A DNA stretch of 64,000 bases from Streptomyces sp. NBC_01446 (GCF_026340095.1 NZ_JAPEPO010000003.1:744001-808000); one strand, 5' to 3'; shown: positions 50,843-59,551, counted from the first letter of the stretch. Translations and numbers: made by a program. Notes: generated from the letters alone by a model not told the origin.

Positions 50843-50992
50843 GCCGCCTTCAGGTTGTACCCGGAACCGGGTCAACGCCTCGCGTTGGGCCGGGCGTTCG
50901 GGTGCGCGTGGGTCGTGTTCAACGACGCGGTGCGCGCCCGGAAGGACGCCCCCGCGGCGGGTCAGCCCTATCCGAAGGCCGCCGAGCTGTCA
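50843..50992 (+). pseudogene. TnpB remnant (N-terminal 50 codons)
   Basis: AAFRLYPEPGQRLALGRAFGCAWVVFNDAVRARKDAPAAGQPYPKAAELS matches the first ~55 residues of the intact TnpB at 20398-21630 (SFRLYPTRGQQAALGRAFGCARVVYNDAVRARRTAYEHKLPFPKTGALS). The rest of the nuclease is absent. It follows directly on the IclR fragment. Confidence 0.75.
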
Positions 50993-51097
50993 GTACCTGC
51001 TCCGCATGCAGGCAGGGGCCTTCGAGTGAGCCCCGCCGCGCCCACCTGCGGGGGTGTCGGTTGCAGCCGGGGGCCGCAGCCCGGCATGGTTCGGGGT

Positions 51098-51550
51098 GTG
51101 GCCACCTTGCTGATCGTCCATCACACGCCGTCGCCCAACTGCCAGGCGCTGTTCGAGGCCGTCGTCTCCGGTGCGACAGCGCCCGAGATCGAGAACGTAC
51201 AGGTCGTGCGAAGAGCCGCACTCTCGGCCACGGCGTCGGATGTGCTCGCCGCCGACGGATATCTGGTCGGTACACCGGCGAACCTCGGCTATATGTCCGG
51301 CGCCCTCAAGCACTTCTTCGACCAGGTCTACTACCCCTGCCTGGACACGACGCGTGGCCGGCCCTTCGGCTACTACGTACACGGCGGGAACGACGTCACC
51401 GGCGCGGTACGGGGCATCGACTCGATCACGACGGGTCTCGGCTGGCGGCGCGCGGCCGAGACCGTGACCCTCACCGGCGAGCCGAGCAAGGCCGACGTCG
51501 AGGCCTGCTGGGAACTCGGGGCCACCATCGCCGCCGGCTTGATGGAGTGA
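51098..51550 (+). CDS. Flavodoxin-fold NAD(P)H-dependent reductase
   Basis: 150 residues from GTG at 51098 (VATLLIVHHTPSPNC); ATG at 51086 would add four residues. HHTPSPNCQALFEAVVSG is the FMN phosphate loop, GYLVGTPANLGYMSGALKHFFDQVYYPCLD and GYYVHGGNDVTGAVRGIDSITTGLGW the isoalloxazine loops. A short flavodoxin/WrbA-like reductase common in Streptomyces. It stands alone after the TnpB fragment. Confidence 0.85.
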   Translation: MATLLIVHHTPSPNCQALFEAVVSGATAPEIENVQVVRRAALSATASDVLAADGYLVGTPANLGYMSGALKHFFDQVYYPCLDTTRGRPFGYYVHGGNDVTGAVRGIDSITTGLGWRRAAETVTLTGEPSKADVEACWELGATIAAGLME

Positions 51551-51601
51551 TCCGGCCGGCGAGCGGGCGCCCGCCATGGCCCCTTTCTGCTGCCTCAGTG
51601 A

Positions 51602-52054
51602 TCACAGAGGCAAGGGGCGCGCTTCGACGATGCTCGCCATGACAAGGGTGGAGCTGAGGCGCTGGACACCGGGCAGGGTGGCGAGACGTTCGTCGTAGAG
51701 CTGTCGAAACGCCTCCAGGTCGCGAGTCACGACGCGCAGGAGGAAGTCGGGGTCTCCGAAGAGACGCTGGGCCTGGAGGACATTCGGGATCTCGGCGACG
51801 GCCTTCTCGAACGCCGCGACGGTTTCACGGTCCTCGTAGCGCATGGTGACGAAGACCAGTGACTCGAAGGTCAGGCCGAGAGCGGCGGCGTCGAGCCGGG
51901 CGTGGTAACCGGCGATCGCGCCGGAGCGTTCCAGGGCGCGGAGGCGGCGATGGCAGGGAGACACGCTCAGGCGGACCCGCTCGGCGAGTTCGGTGAGGGT
52001 CAGACGGCCATCCTGCTGCAGCTCGGCAAGGATTTTCCGATCCACGTCATCCAT
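51602..52054 (-). CDS. Lrp/AsnC-family regulator
   Basis: 150 residues from ATG at 52054. HTH at ~2-60 (DDVDRKILAELQQDGRLTLTELAERVRLSVSPCHRRLRALERSGAIAGY) and the RAM effector domain (VFVTMRYEDRETVAAFEKAVAEIPNVLQAQRLFGDPDFLLRVVTRDLEAFRQLYDERL). Divergent from a LysE-type exporter with 130 bases between, a classical pairing in which the Lrp protein senses an amino acid and turns on its export. Confidence 0.93.
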   Translation of the reverse strand: MDDVDRKILAELQQDGRLTLTELAERVRLSVSPCHRRLRALERSGAIAGYHARLDAAALGLTFESLVFVTMRYEDRETVAAFEKAVAEIPNVLQAQRLFGDPDFLLRVVTRDLEAFRQLYDERLATLPGVQRLSSTLVMASIVEARPLPL

Positions 52055-52184
52055 GGGGAAGATTCTTCCACGGGATGGCGTCCACGGAGAAAAGGTTGGA
52101 AGCACCTTCCGGGGAATCCCGCCTAGCCTTCGCCTCAGGAAGCCGGGCCTCATGCGACCCGGCTGCGGTGAGTGAGGTGGGAAC

Positions 52185-52802
52185 ATGGCGATGGCCGGTG
52201 TCACGGCGTTCTGGCTGGTGTCGCTGCTACTGGTACTCGTCCCAGGTGCGGACTGGGCCTACGCGATCTCGGCCGGACTTCGCCACCGGACGATCGTGCC
52301 GGCCGTGGGCGGGCTGTTGGCCGGATATGTGGTGCTGACCGTCGTCGTCGCGGCCGGGGTGGCCGCGCTCGTGTCGCGCTCGCCGCTGGTACTGACGGCG
52401 CTGACGGCCGTCGGGGCGGTCTACCTGGTCTGGCTCGGGATCACCACCGTGACCTCCCCGTCGACGCCGCAGGCGACCGAGGATGAGTACACCGGCTCAT
52501 GGATGGGGCGGGCGGCCAAGGGCGCAGGCATCAGCGGGCTCAACCCGAAGGCACTGCTGCTGTTCCTGGCTCTCCTGCCACAGTTCGTCGCTCGTGGCGC
52601 GGGCATGCCGTTCGCAGCTCAGATCGCCGTGCTGGGCCTGGTGCACACAGCCAACTGCGCCGTGGTGTATGTGGGCGTGGGCGCCACCGCGCGCAGAGTT
52701 CTGCGGACGCGCCCGGCCGTGGCCACAGCCGTGTCCCGCTGCTCAGGCGCCGCGATGATCGTGATCGGCGTCCTGCTCCTGGCCGAACGGCTCCTCGCCT
52801 AG
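52185..52802 (+). CDS. LysE-family amino-acid exporter
   Basis: 205 residues, six membrane helices. LVLVPGADWAYAISAGLRHRTIVPAVGGLLAGYVV is the LysE/RhtB start (PGPD replaced by PGAD), and GLNPKALLLFLALLPQFV the mid-protein motif. The conserved 'NPK' is kept. It should export a neutral or basic amino acid. Divergent from and probably controlled by the Lrp regulator at 51602. Confidence 0.92.
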   Translation: MAMAGVTAFWLVSLLLVLVPGADWAYAISAGLRHRTIVPAVGGLLAGYVVLTVVVAAGVAALVSRSPLVLTALTAVGAVYLVWLGITTVTSPSTPQATEDEYTGSWMGRAAKGAGISGLNPKALLLFLALLPQFVARGAGMPFAAQIAVLGLVHTANCAVVYVGVGATARRVLRTRPAVATAVSRCSGAAMIVIGVLLLAERLLA

Positions 52803-52952
52803 TCCGACGATGCCGGCTGTTCCGGGTCCGGTTCGGCGCCTGATCCGTGAAGGTCTGGTCCGTCGAAGCACTGAGGGAACCGCAGCTCACTGCCGAGCCC
52901 AGAGTACGTAAGGCGGCGAGGCCGGCACTGCAGCCCCGCCGCCTCTCCGCGA

Positions 52953-53465
52953 TCAGGCTTCCGCGCGCTTCGGCAGTCGCCAGCCGGCACGGGGAAAGTG
53001 GCAGGTGTAGCCGTCGGGGTAGCGCCGCAGGTAGTCCTGGTGCTCGGGTTCGGCCTCCCAGAACGCGCCTGCCGGTACGACCTCTGTCACGACCGGCCCC
53101 GGCCAGAGACCGGACGCCTCGACATCGGCGATGGTGTCCTGCGCGACCTGCCGCTGCTTGTCATCGAGGTAGAAGATGGCGGAACGGTAGCTGGCGCCGA
53201 TGTCGTTGCCCTGGCGGTTCTTCGTGGTCGGGTCGTGGATCTGGAAGAAGTACTCCAGGATCGTGCGGTAGTGGGTGACCGCGGGGTCGAAGGAGATCTC
53301 GATCGACTCGGCGTGGTTTCCGTGGCTCCGATACGTCGGATTGGGCATGTCGTCGCCGCTGTAGCCGACCCGGGTGTCGAGCACCCCGGGGAGCGACCGG
53401 ATCAGTTCCTGCATGCCCCAGAAGCAGCCGCCCGCCAGCAACGCCCTCTGTTCGACGTCAGTCAT
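52953..53465 (-). CDS. msrA: Peptide methionine (S)-S-oxide reductase
   Basis: 170 residues from ATG at 53465, ten bases after GAAAGG; a GTG nine bases earlier lacks spacing. The active-site motif GCFWG has Cys14; VGYSGDDMPNPTYRSHGNHAESIEISFDP and FFQIHDPTTKNRQGNDIGASYRSAIF are classical MsrA. A resolving Cys is in DGYTCHFPRAGW near the end. Repairs oxidised methionine with thioredoxin in the cytosol. Single gene. Confidence 0.95.
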   Translation of the reverse strand: MTDVEQRALLAGGCFWGMQELIRSLPGVLDTRVGYSGDDMPNPTYRSHGNHAESIEISFDPAVTHYRTILEYFFQIHDPTTKNRQGNDIGASYRSAIFYLDDKQRQVAQDTIADVEASGLWPGPVVTEVVPAGAFWEAEPEHQDYLRRYPDGYTCHFPRAGWRLPKRAEA

Positions 53466-53709
53466 CGCATGCACCTTTCGTTGCGTGTTTCCAACAAGCC
53501 TCGCACTTCAATGGTCGCCTGCTGTCACACAAGGGCGGGATTCCGGCCCGCACAAGGGAAAGGAGCACGCGACCCACGGTCTGTGGAGGGTGGTCAAGCC
53601 TCCCAGACGCGCGCGGCGACGACACTCTACGGGTGTCCGCGTACACAGCGTGAAACCCGGGCGGCCGTGACCCCGGGGTCACGGCAACCCCCTGCTACCG
53701 GCCCACGAC

Positions 53710-54645
53710 TCAGCGAGGCCCCTCGGTGGGCTGTGCCGCATGGGGCTGGGTGGCCGCGAGGCTGGCGAGGAGTTTGAGACGGTCTTCGGAGGTGGTGCCG
53801 GGTTCGGCGGTGTAAAGGGTCAGGTCGTGCACCGCCCGGTTCGTCATCGGCAGGTCCAGGGACTGATAAACCAGCTCCAACTCGCCGACCTCGGGATGCC
53901 ACAGCCGCTTGATGCCGTCGTGGCGGATACGCACGTCGTGCGCGGCCCAATGGCTGCGGAACTCGGGACTGAGCGTGGACAGTTCCCCGATGAGCTCGCG
54001 CAGAGCCTTGTCATGGGGCTCGCGCCCGGCCTCCGCGCGCAGCAGCCCGGCGGTCGCGACGGCAGCCGCCTCCCAGTCGACGAAGAAGTCCTGGGCGCCC
54101 GCGTCGAGGAAGATGTAGCGGGCGATGTTCGGGCGGCCGTGTTTGTCGGTGGTGTCGCTGTCGAAAACCGGCGCGTGCAGGGCGCGGGCCAGCGCGTTGT
54201 GGGCGATGACGTCCTGGCGGCCGTTACGCACGAAGGCCGATGACATCGTCATGGAATCCAGCAGCCACTGGATGCGGGGCGGGACTGCGACATCCTTGCG
54301 TCGGGACGGCGTACGGCGGGCGGGTCGGGCCGCGCGGGCCAGGTCGAACAGGTAGGTGCGCTCGTCCTCGTCGAGCTGGAGCGCCTGGGCTACCGCCTCG
54401 ACGACGTCTTCGGACACGCCGCTGATGTGGCCCTTCTCCAGCCGCGTGTACCACTCGGTGCTCACACCGGCGAGGACCGCGACTTCCTCGCGCCGCAGCC
54501 CTGGCACGCGGCGGCGGCCACTGGTGGGCAGCCCGACCTGCTCCGGGGTGATCTTCGCGCGCCGGCTGGCGAGGAAGTCCCGGATCTGGGTGCGGTTGTC
54601 GGCGCGGTCGTCGGGTCGCTGGTCCACGCCATCCACGGTAGCCAC
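53710..54645 (-). CDS. XRE-family regulator with MmyB-like ligand domain
   Basis: 311 residues. HTH at ~18-95 (QIRDFLASRRAKITPEQVGL, RVPGLRREEVAVLAGVSTEWYTRLEKGHISGVSEDVVEAVAQAL), then the PAS-like MmyB domain (WLLDSMTMSSAFVRNGRQDVIAHNALARALHAPVF, NIARYIFLD, RSHWAAHDVRIRHDGIKRLWHPEVGELELVYQSLDLP), which binds fatty acids in known members. Divergent from an MFS exporter with 118 bases between; the inverted repeat at 54654-54683 may be its operator. Confidence 0.92.
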   Translation of the reverse strand: MATVDGVDQRPDDRADNRTQIRDFLASRRAKITPEQVGLPTSGRRRVPGLRREEVAVLAGVSTEWYTRLEKGHISGVSEDVVEAVAQALQLDEDERTYLFDLARAARPARRTPSRRKDVAVPPRIQWLLDSMTMSSAFVRNGRQDVIAHNALARALHAPVFDSDTTDKHGRPNIARYIFLDAGAQDFFVDWEAAAVATAGLLRAEAGREPHDKALRELIGELSTLSPEFRSHWAAHDVRIRHDGIKRLWHPEVGELELVYQSLDLPMTNRAVHDLTLYTAEPGTTSEDRLKLLASLAATQPHAAQPTEGPR

Positions 54646-54653
54646 TGGCCTCC

Positions 54654-54683
54654 GTATAGGGAGGTTGAGCTTGTCCCCCCTAT
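54654..54683. promoter_or_regulatory. Inverted repeat TATAGGG-N16-CCCTATA between XRE and MFS genes
   Basis: TATAGGGAGG (54654-54663) faces CCCCCCTATA (54674-54683), 9 of 10 bases complementary. It lies nine bases upstream of the XRE start and 80 upstream of the MFS start; an operator controlling both genes is likely. Confidence 0.5.
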
Positions 54684-54763
54684 AAACCCGACCTTCTCCA
54701 GGCGCGGGGCAGCCGGTTCCCTGGGACGCATACCTCGATCACGACCCCCGATGGAGATGACGT

Positions 54764-56005
54764 ATGAGTTCGCGAGGAGCAGTCCTCGACGCCCCCACCG
54801 ACGCGCGTACGGAAGACCGCGAGCAGGCGCCCACCCGGCTTCCGCTCGTCGTCTACGTGCTGGCGCTGGGCACGTTCCTGATGGGTACGACCGAATTCGT
54901 GGTGGCGGGCCTGCTGCCGGAGATCGCGGGCGACCTGCAGGTCAGCGTCGCGCAGACCGGCCTCATGATCACCGTTTTCGCGGTCGGCATGATCGTCGGC
55001 GCACCGCTGATGTCGATGCTGACACGGCGGCTGCCCACGCGGCTGACCCTCATGCTCGCCCTGGGTGTCTTCGCCGTCGGACACGTCATCGTCGCCCTCG
55101 GCTCCGATTTCACGCTGCTGCTGGCGGCCCGATTCCTTACCGCGATCGCCACCGGAGCGTTCTGGGCGGTGGCCAATGTGGCCGCCGCACGCATCGCCGG
55201 GCCCGCCGCGAGCTCCCGAGCCATCGGCCTCGTGGGCGCCGGAGCCATGCTGGCCAACGTGATCGGCGTGCCGGTCGGCGCGTTCGCCGGGCAGGTCATG
55301 GGCTGGCGGGGACCGTTCTGGGCGCTCGCGGTCCTCGCGGTGGCGGCCGCGGGACTCATCGCCCGCACCGTCCCGCACGACGGCCCCACTCAGCAGCGGG
55401 TGTCGATCCGCTCCGAGCTGACCGCCCTGCGCTCGGGCCGCCTGTGGCTGGCGCTGGCTGCCTGCGCCACCACGACCGGCGGCGTCCTGGCGGCCTACTC
55501 CTACATCTCTCCGCTGCTGACCGACCGGGCCGGAATCGCGTCCGCACTGGTGCCGCTCGTCCTGGTCGGCTTCGGCATCGGCGCGCTGGCCGGATCGATC
55601 GTCGGCGGCCGCCTCGGAGATGTCCGTCCGCACACCGTGACCATCGTCGCGGCCGCGGCCGCCGCACTCCTGCTCCTCGCGATCTCCCTGCTCTCCGGCT
55701 ACGCCGTGATCACCGTCGTTCTCGTCGCCCTGCTGGGCTTCTTCGGACTCGGCGCCAACCCGGTGCTGATCTCCATGTCCGTCCGCTTCGCGGGCAAGGC
55801 GCCTGCTCTGGGCTCCGCGCTCAGCGTCTCGGCGTTCAACCTCGGCACCGCCGTCGGCACGTGGATCGCCGGACTGGCCCTGGGCTCCACCTTGGGCCCC
55901 GTCGCACCCGCCGCGGTCGGCACCACCGTCGCGGCCCTGACCTTGATCCCCACGATCGCCCTCGCTCTCACCCAGCGCCGCCGCTCCACAGCACCGGCCG
56001 TCTAG
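54764..56005 (+). CDS. MFS drug/multidrug exporter (Cmx/AraJ-like)
   Basis: 413 residues, twelve membrane helices (DHA1 type). LGTFLMGTTEFVVAGLLPEIAGDLQVSVAQTGLMITVFAVGMIVGAPLM is the common start of Cmx/YdhP-type exporters, the loop LTRRLPTRLTL follows, and ARFLTAIATGAFWAVANVAAARI marks helix 5. The N-terminal ~25 residues are polar. Probably expels a drug or metabolite. Divergent from the XRE/MmyB regulator; the alcohol dehydrogenase gene follows after 125 bases and may be co-transcribed. Confidence 0.9.
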   Translation: MSSRGAVLDAPTDARTEDREQAPTRLPLVVYVLALGTFLMGTTEFVVAGLLPEIAGDLQVSVAQTGLMITVFAVGMIVGAPLMSMLTRRLPTRLTLMLALGVFAVGHVIVALGSDFTLLLAARFLTAIATGAFWAVANVAAARIAGPAASSRAIGLVGAGAMLANVIGVPVGAFAGQVMGWRGPFWALAVLAVAAAGLIARTVPHDGPTQQRVSIRSELTALRSGRLWLALAACATTTGGVLAAYSYISPLLTDRAGIASALVPLVLVGFGIGALAGSIVGGRLGDVRPHTVTIVAAAAAALLLLAISLLSGYAVITVVLVALLGFFGLGANPVLISMSVRFAGKAPALGSALSVSAFNLGTAVGTWIAGLALGSTLGPVAPAAVGTTVAALTLIPTIALALTQRRRSTAPAV

Positions 56006-56130
56006 GTCAACGAACATGCCGGCATCGCGAAGGGCGTGAAGGCTTGAACCGGCTCACACGCCCTTTCCCTCCGCCGGCACGCAGAACTACCACCACCGAA
56101 ATAAGCACCAACCCCATCGGAGAACTCCTG

Positions 56131-57174
56131 ATGCGCGCAACCCTCATGTACGAAGCCGGAGACGTCCGGATCGAGAACGTCCCTGACTCCGTCATCAAGC
56201 ACCCCACCGACGCCCTGGTGCGTATCACCGCGTCCTGCATCTGCGGAAGCGACCTGTGGCCGTACGGCTCCATGACCCGCGCCGACGGTCCCGCACGGAT
56301 GGGGCACGAGTTCATCGGCATCGTCGAGGACACCGGCTCCGAGGTCACCACCGTCAAGCGCGGCGACCTGGTCGTCGCTCCCTTCGCCATCTCCGACAAC
56401 ACCTGCGCGTTCTGCCGCGAAGGCCTGCACACCTCCTGCTCCCACGCGCAGGCCAACTTCTGGGACGGCGAGGCCGAAGAGGGCGGCCAGGCCGAAGCCG
56501 TCCGCGTCCCGCTCGCCGACGGCACCCTCGTCAAACTCCCCGTCGCCGCCGACTCCGCCCTCATCCCTTCCCTGCTGACGCTCTCCGACGTGCTCGGCAC
56601 CGGCTACCACGCCGCCGTGGCCGGCCAGGTCAACGAGCGCACCCGCGTCACCGTGATTGGCGACGGCGCCGTCGGTCTCATGGCGGTCCTTTCGGCCAAG
56701 CGCCTGGGCGCCGAACAGATCGTTCTCATGGGCCGCCACCAGGGGCGCACCGACCTCGGCCACGAGTTCGGCGCGACCGACGTCGTCTCCGCGCGCGGCG
56801 AGGAAGGCATCGAGCAGGTACGCGAACTCACCGGAGGACACGGCACCCACGTGGTCCTCGAAGCCGTCGGCAACATGCCCGCCTACCAGCAGGCCCTCGG
56901 CGTCGTCCGCCCCGGCGGCGTCATCAGCCGCGTCGGCGTCCCCCAGTACGAGGAGGCACCGATCGGCTTCGGCAGCCTCTTCCGCCACAACCTGCGCCTG
57001 GCGGGCGGCCCCGCACCCGTCCGTGCCTACATCGAGGAACTGATGCCCGACATCCTCAACGGCACCATCGAACCCGGCAAGGTCTTCGACGCCACCACCA
57101 ACCTCGACGGTGTCCCCGCCGGATACCAGGACATGGCCGACCGCAAGAGCCTCAAGGTCCTCGTCAATCCCTGA
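56131..57174 (+). CDS. Zinc-dependent alcohol dehydrogenase
   Basis: 347 residues from ATG at 56131. Catalytic zinc ligands in SCICGSDLWPYG (Cys) and MGHEFIG (His-Glu); structural-zinc lobe FAISDNTCAFCREGLHTSCSHAQ, with three cysteines of the usual four; coenzyme fold VTVIGDGAVGLMAVLSAKRLGA. The group resembles formaldehyde/threonine-dehydrogenase-like MDR enzymes of actinomycetes (SITMADR-like MYxxGDVRIENVPD start). Substrate unknown. The preceding MFS gene and the following SDR cluster are regulated by different proteins, so no pathway is implied. Confidence 0.9.
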   Translation: MRATLMYEAGDVRIENVPDSVIKHPTDALVRITASCICGSDLWPYGSMTRADGPARMGHEFIGIVEDTGSEVTTVKRGDLVVAPFAISDNTCAFCREGLHTSCSHAQANFWDGEAEEGGQAEAVRVPLADGTLVKLPVAADSALIPSLLTLSDVLGTGYHAAVAGQVNERTRVTVIGDGAVGLMAVLSAKRLGAEQIVLMGRHQGRTDLGHEFGATDVVSARGEEGIEQVRELTGGHGTHVVLEAVGNMPAYQQALGVVRPGGVISRVGVPQYEEAPIGFGSLFRHNLRLAGGPAPVRAYIEELMPDILNGTIEPGKVFDATTNLDGVPAGYQDMADRKSLKVLVNP

Positions 57175-57344
57175 CCTCCATGGGCCATAACCGCGAGGGG
57201 CGCGGCCGCGCCCCTCGCCGAGGCCCAGAACTGCCGGCCCAATTGCCCTGCCCGGGAAGCGTTTTCGGGCGTCACAACCACGGGACAGGAAGTGCCGCCG
57301 CCCAGGCAGGTCGAGCTGCCGGCGGCAACACTGCGGCTCGGATG

Positions 57345-58174
57345 TCAGGCGCCGGTGAGGGTCCGGGAGACGTCCATGAGGCGCCGGGTGATCTCGGTGT
57401 CGAGCACGATCGGCGTGCGCTGCTCGAAACGGCCGGGCTTGCCCCAGTAGACCGGGCGTCTGCCAGTCGTCGCGCCGGACTGCTTCCACGACGTTGTGTG
57501 CGGAGGTCTCGACAGAGTCGAAGATGAGAAGCCCGAGGATCTTGGTGCCGGCTCTCATGTACCAGGGCGCGATGCGCATGATGTCGGTCTTGGCGGCACC
57601 CGCGTTCACCACGGCGGCGGCGAGGCCGGGTTCGGTGTCGGTCAGGTGAGGTGAGGTGAGCGGCGTAGTGGTGATTGCCGAGCTGGACCGCCTTGCGGTC
57701 GCGGCCGAGGTCGAAGGCGGTGAACTCCGGGAAGCGGGCGAAGTCGGTGTCGTCGGTCGGCGGGATCGCGGCGGTCATCATGACCACGACCGGTCGCTCG
57801 GCTTGGCGCAGCACGGGCAGGAGCAGCTGGGTGAGGTGGTAGCGACTGAGGTAGTTCACGGCGAAGAAGGGGTGCAGTCCGTCGGCCGTGCGGATCTCCT
57901 GGAGAGTGAGCACTCCGGTGGAGTGCACGAGGGCATCGATCCCGTCCTGCTGGTCGAGCATGCGACGGGCGGCATCGCGGACACCGGCGTGGGTGGACAG
58001 GTTCGCGGCGACGAAGGACGCCCGGTCGGCCTGGTTCCCGAAGGAGGCCAGGGCGGCCTCGCCCTTGCGCTGGTCACGTCCCATGAGGACGACGCGGTGG
58101 CCGTCGGCGAGGAGATCGCGGGCGGCCTGGCGGCCGATGCCGCTGTTGCCGCCGGCGATGAGGATGGTCTTCAT
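57345..58174 (-). pseudogene. Short-chain dehydrogenase, broken by two frameshifts
   Basis: ATG at 58174: MKTILIAGGNSGIGRQAARDLLADGHRVVLMGRD, then SFVAANLSTHAGVRDAA, ALVHSTGVL, FFAVNYLSRYHLTQLLLP, up to LGNHHYAAHL. At 57644-57658 a pentanucleotide repeat shifts the frame; the protein continues as EPGLAAAVVNAGAAKTDIMRIAPWYMRAGTKILGLLIF...RRDDWQTP, then one extra base near 57453 shifts it again, ending YWGKPGRFEQRTPIVLDTEITRRLMDVSRTLTG and TGA at 57345. Repaired length ~270 residues. Part of a cluster with another SDR and a MarR regulator. Confidence 0.85.
57644..57658. repeat. Pentanucleotide repeat (AGGTG)3 in an SDR gene
   Basis: Three exact AGGTG units (CACCT on the coding strand) followed by AG. 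Removing two units restores the SDR frame as AHLTDTEPG, so the repeat has apparently grown by ten bases. Confidence 0.75.
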
Positions 58175-58250
58175 GATGCTCCGGGGAAAGGGGCGGGCGG
58201 CCGCCGGCTCGATGGCGGTGTGGCCTGGCGGCCGCCCGTGGTCGGTGTGG

Positions 58251-58916
58251 TCAGGCGCCGATGAAGTGTTCGGCCTGCTCACGGACGGTGTGGAGGTTCC
58301 AGTAGTCGAGGGCGATCTCGTCGGGCGCGCGGAAGGGGACACCTTCCGGGGCCTGAGTGCCGATCATGAGATTGATGGCCACGTTGGCCGCGTAAATGCC
58401 TTCGTCGGCAAGGGAGTTGTGCAGGTTGATCGCCCAGTTGCGCTGCCCCGCCTGGGCGATGTTGGCGTCGGCGAGCATCGGATACGGGTTGATCGCGCCG
58501 CCACCGGTGGTGAACAGCAGGGTGCCGGCCCCGGCTTCGAGCATCCCGGGCAGCACCGCCTGCACGGCGGCGACCGCGCCGTAGAGGAGGCTGTCGATCT
58601 GCGGACGCAGGTTGTCGATGGTCACGTCCTTGGGCGATGTCATCGCCAGGCCCGCGTGCGGGGAGAACTCCAGGACATCGATCCGGCCGAAGCGCGCGAT
58701 CGCGCCCCCCAGCGCACTGGCGAGCTGGGCGGAGTCGGCGACGTCGGCAGGAAATCCTTCAGCGGTGATCCCGGCCCCCGCGAGCTCGGCGACCAGGGCA
58801 TCGAGCTTGACCTTGCTGCGTGAGATCAAAGCGACGTCGAAGCCATGCCCTCCGAAGACCTTGGCGATCGAAAGGCCCAGATCGGGGCCGGCTCCGACGA
58901 TGGCAATGGTGGACAC
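58251..58916 (-). CDS. Short-chain dehydrogenase/reductase-like protein
   Basis: 221 residues from GTG at 58916. STIAIVGAGPDLGLSIAKVFGGHGFDVALISRSKVKLDAL is the NAD(P)-binding start with the variant GAGPDLG instead of TGxxxGIG; LLYGAVAAVQAVLPGMLEAGAGTLLFTTGGGAINPYP is the middle strand-helix. The catalytic Ser-Tyr-Lys is altered: after GGGA the region ADANIAQAGQRNWAINLH has no YxxxK. Such atypical SDRs are often redox sensors or regulators. Next to and co-directional with the MarR gene, 18 bases downstream of it. Confidence 0.85.
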   Translation of the reverse strand: MSTIAIVGAGPDLGLSIAKVFGGHGFDVALISRSKVKLDALVAELAGAGITAEGFPADVADSAQLASALGGAIARFGRIDVLEFSPHAGLAMTSPKDVTIDNLRPQIDSLLYGAVAAVQAVLPGMLEAGAGTLLFTTGGGAINPYPMLADANIAQAGQRNWAINLHNSLADEGIYAANVAINLMIGTQAPEGVPFRAPDEIALDYWNLHTVREQAEHFIGA

Positions 58917-58934
58917 AAGCGATGTGCAGCCCGA

Positions 58935-59393
58935 TCAGTCCCGGTCGGCCGCGGGGGCGGCACCAGGTGATGGCCAGTCGGTGGGACACGGGGCCTGCAG
59001 CGCGCCGAGGATGCGCTGGGACACGGCGCCGAGCCGGCGCTGCTGCGCCTTGGTCAGCGGGTCGAAGATCAGACGGCGCACCGCGTCGATGTGGCCAGGG
59101 GCCGCCGCCACAGCCTTGTCCCTGCCGTCGTCGGTGAGGGAGGCCAGGGTGGAACGGCCGTCGGAAGGGTCGGGGTGGCGGCGTACCCAACCGCGCTTCT
59201 CCAGCCGGCTGACCACGTTGGACAGCCGGGAGAGCGTGCTGCCGGCGTACTGGGCGACCTCGCTCATACGCAGAGTGCGCTCCGGCGCCATCGACAGCGC
59301 GGACATCACCACGTAGTCGAACTGGCTGATGCCCGCGTCCCGCTGCGTCTGCGCTTCGTCGACGAATTCATCACCGCCTCGGCCAGGACACAC
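58935..59393 (-). CDS. MarR-family regulator, N-terminus probably shortened
   Basis: 152 residues from GTG at 59393. SQFDYVVMSALSMAPERTLRMSEVAQYAGSTLSRLSNVVSRLEKRGWVRRHPDPSDGRSTLASLTDDGRDKAVAAAPGHIDAVRRLIFDPLTKAQQRRLGAVSQRIL is a full MarR winged helix and dimer helix. The usual first dimerisation helix (~30 residues before QRDAGISQFDY) is missing and replaced by an acidic stretch, with gene remnants just upstream, so the 5' end may have been lost. Likely regulator of the SDR genes it is transcribed with. Confidence 0.8.
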   Translation of the reverse strand: MCPGRGGDEFVDEAQTQRDAGISQFDYVVMSALSMAPERTLRMSEVAQYAGSTLSRLSNVVSRLEKRGWVRRHPDPSDGRSTLASLTDDGRDKAVAAAPGHIDAVRRLIFDPLTKAQQRRLGAVSQRILGALQAPCPTDWPSPGAAPAADRD

Positions 59394-59441
59394 GCCTCGG
59401 CGTGATTACGAAGACAACGACGGGACCGGAAAGGGCAAGCA

Positions 59442-59551
59442 ATGATCCGCGGCACCGGGGGCAGCTCGGCTTCATCGGATCCCACACGGTGCGAGCGCAG
59501 CTCGACCTGGGCGAAGAACGCGTCGTGGTCCAGCGCCGCGCCGCGCAATAA
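59442..59551 (+). pseudogene. NAD-dependent epimerase/dehydratase remnant
   Basis: ATG at 59442 reads MIRGTGG, then two extra bases shift the frame to LGFIGSHTVRAQLDLGEERVVVQRRAAQ and TAA at 59551. Together VTGGxGFIGSHTVRALLDLGExVVVxxR is the NAD-binding start of an epimerase. Nothing of the catalytic part remains. Confidence 0.6.

Noticed and set aside
54427..56130. Plus-strand frame upstream of ADH that could extend it to 915 residues
   Set aside because: It runs out of frame through the MFS gene; the ADH family start MRATLMYEAGDVRIENVPD is at 56131.
56002..57612. 536-codon minus-strand open frame across the alcohol dehydrogenase
   Set aside because: Mostly the shadow of the ADH gene. Only its first ~60 codons are real protein and they belong to the frameshifted SDR.
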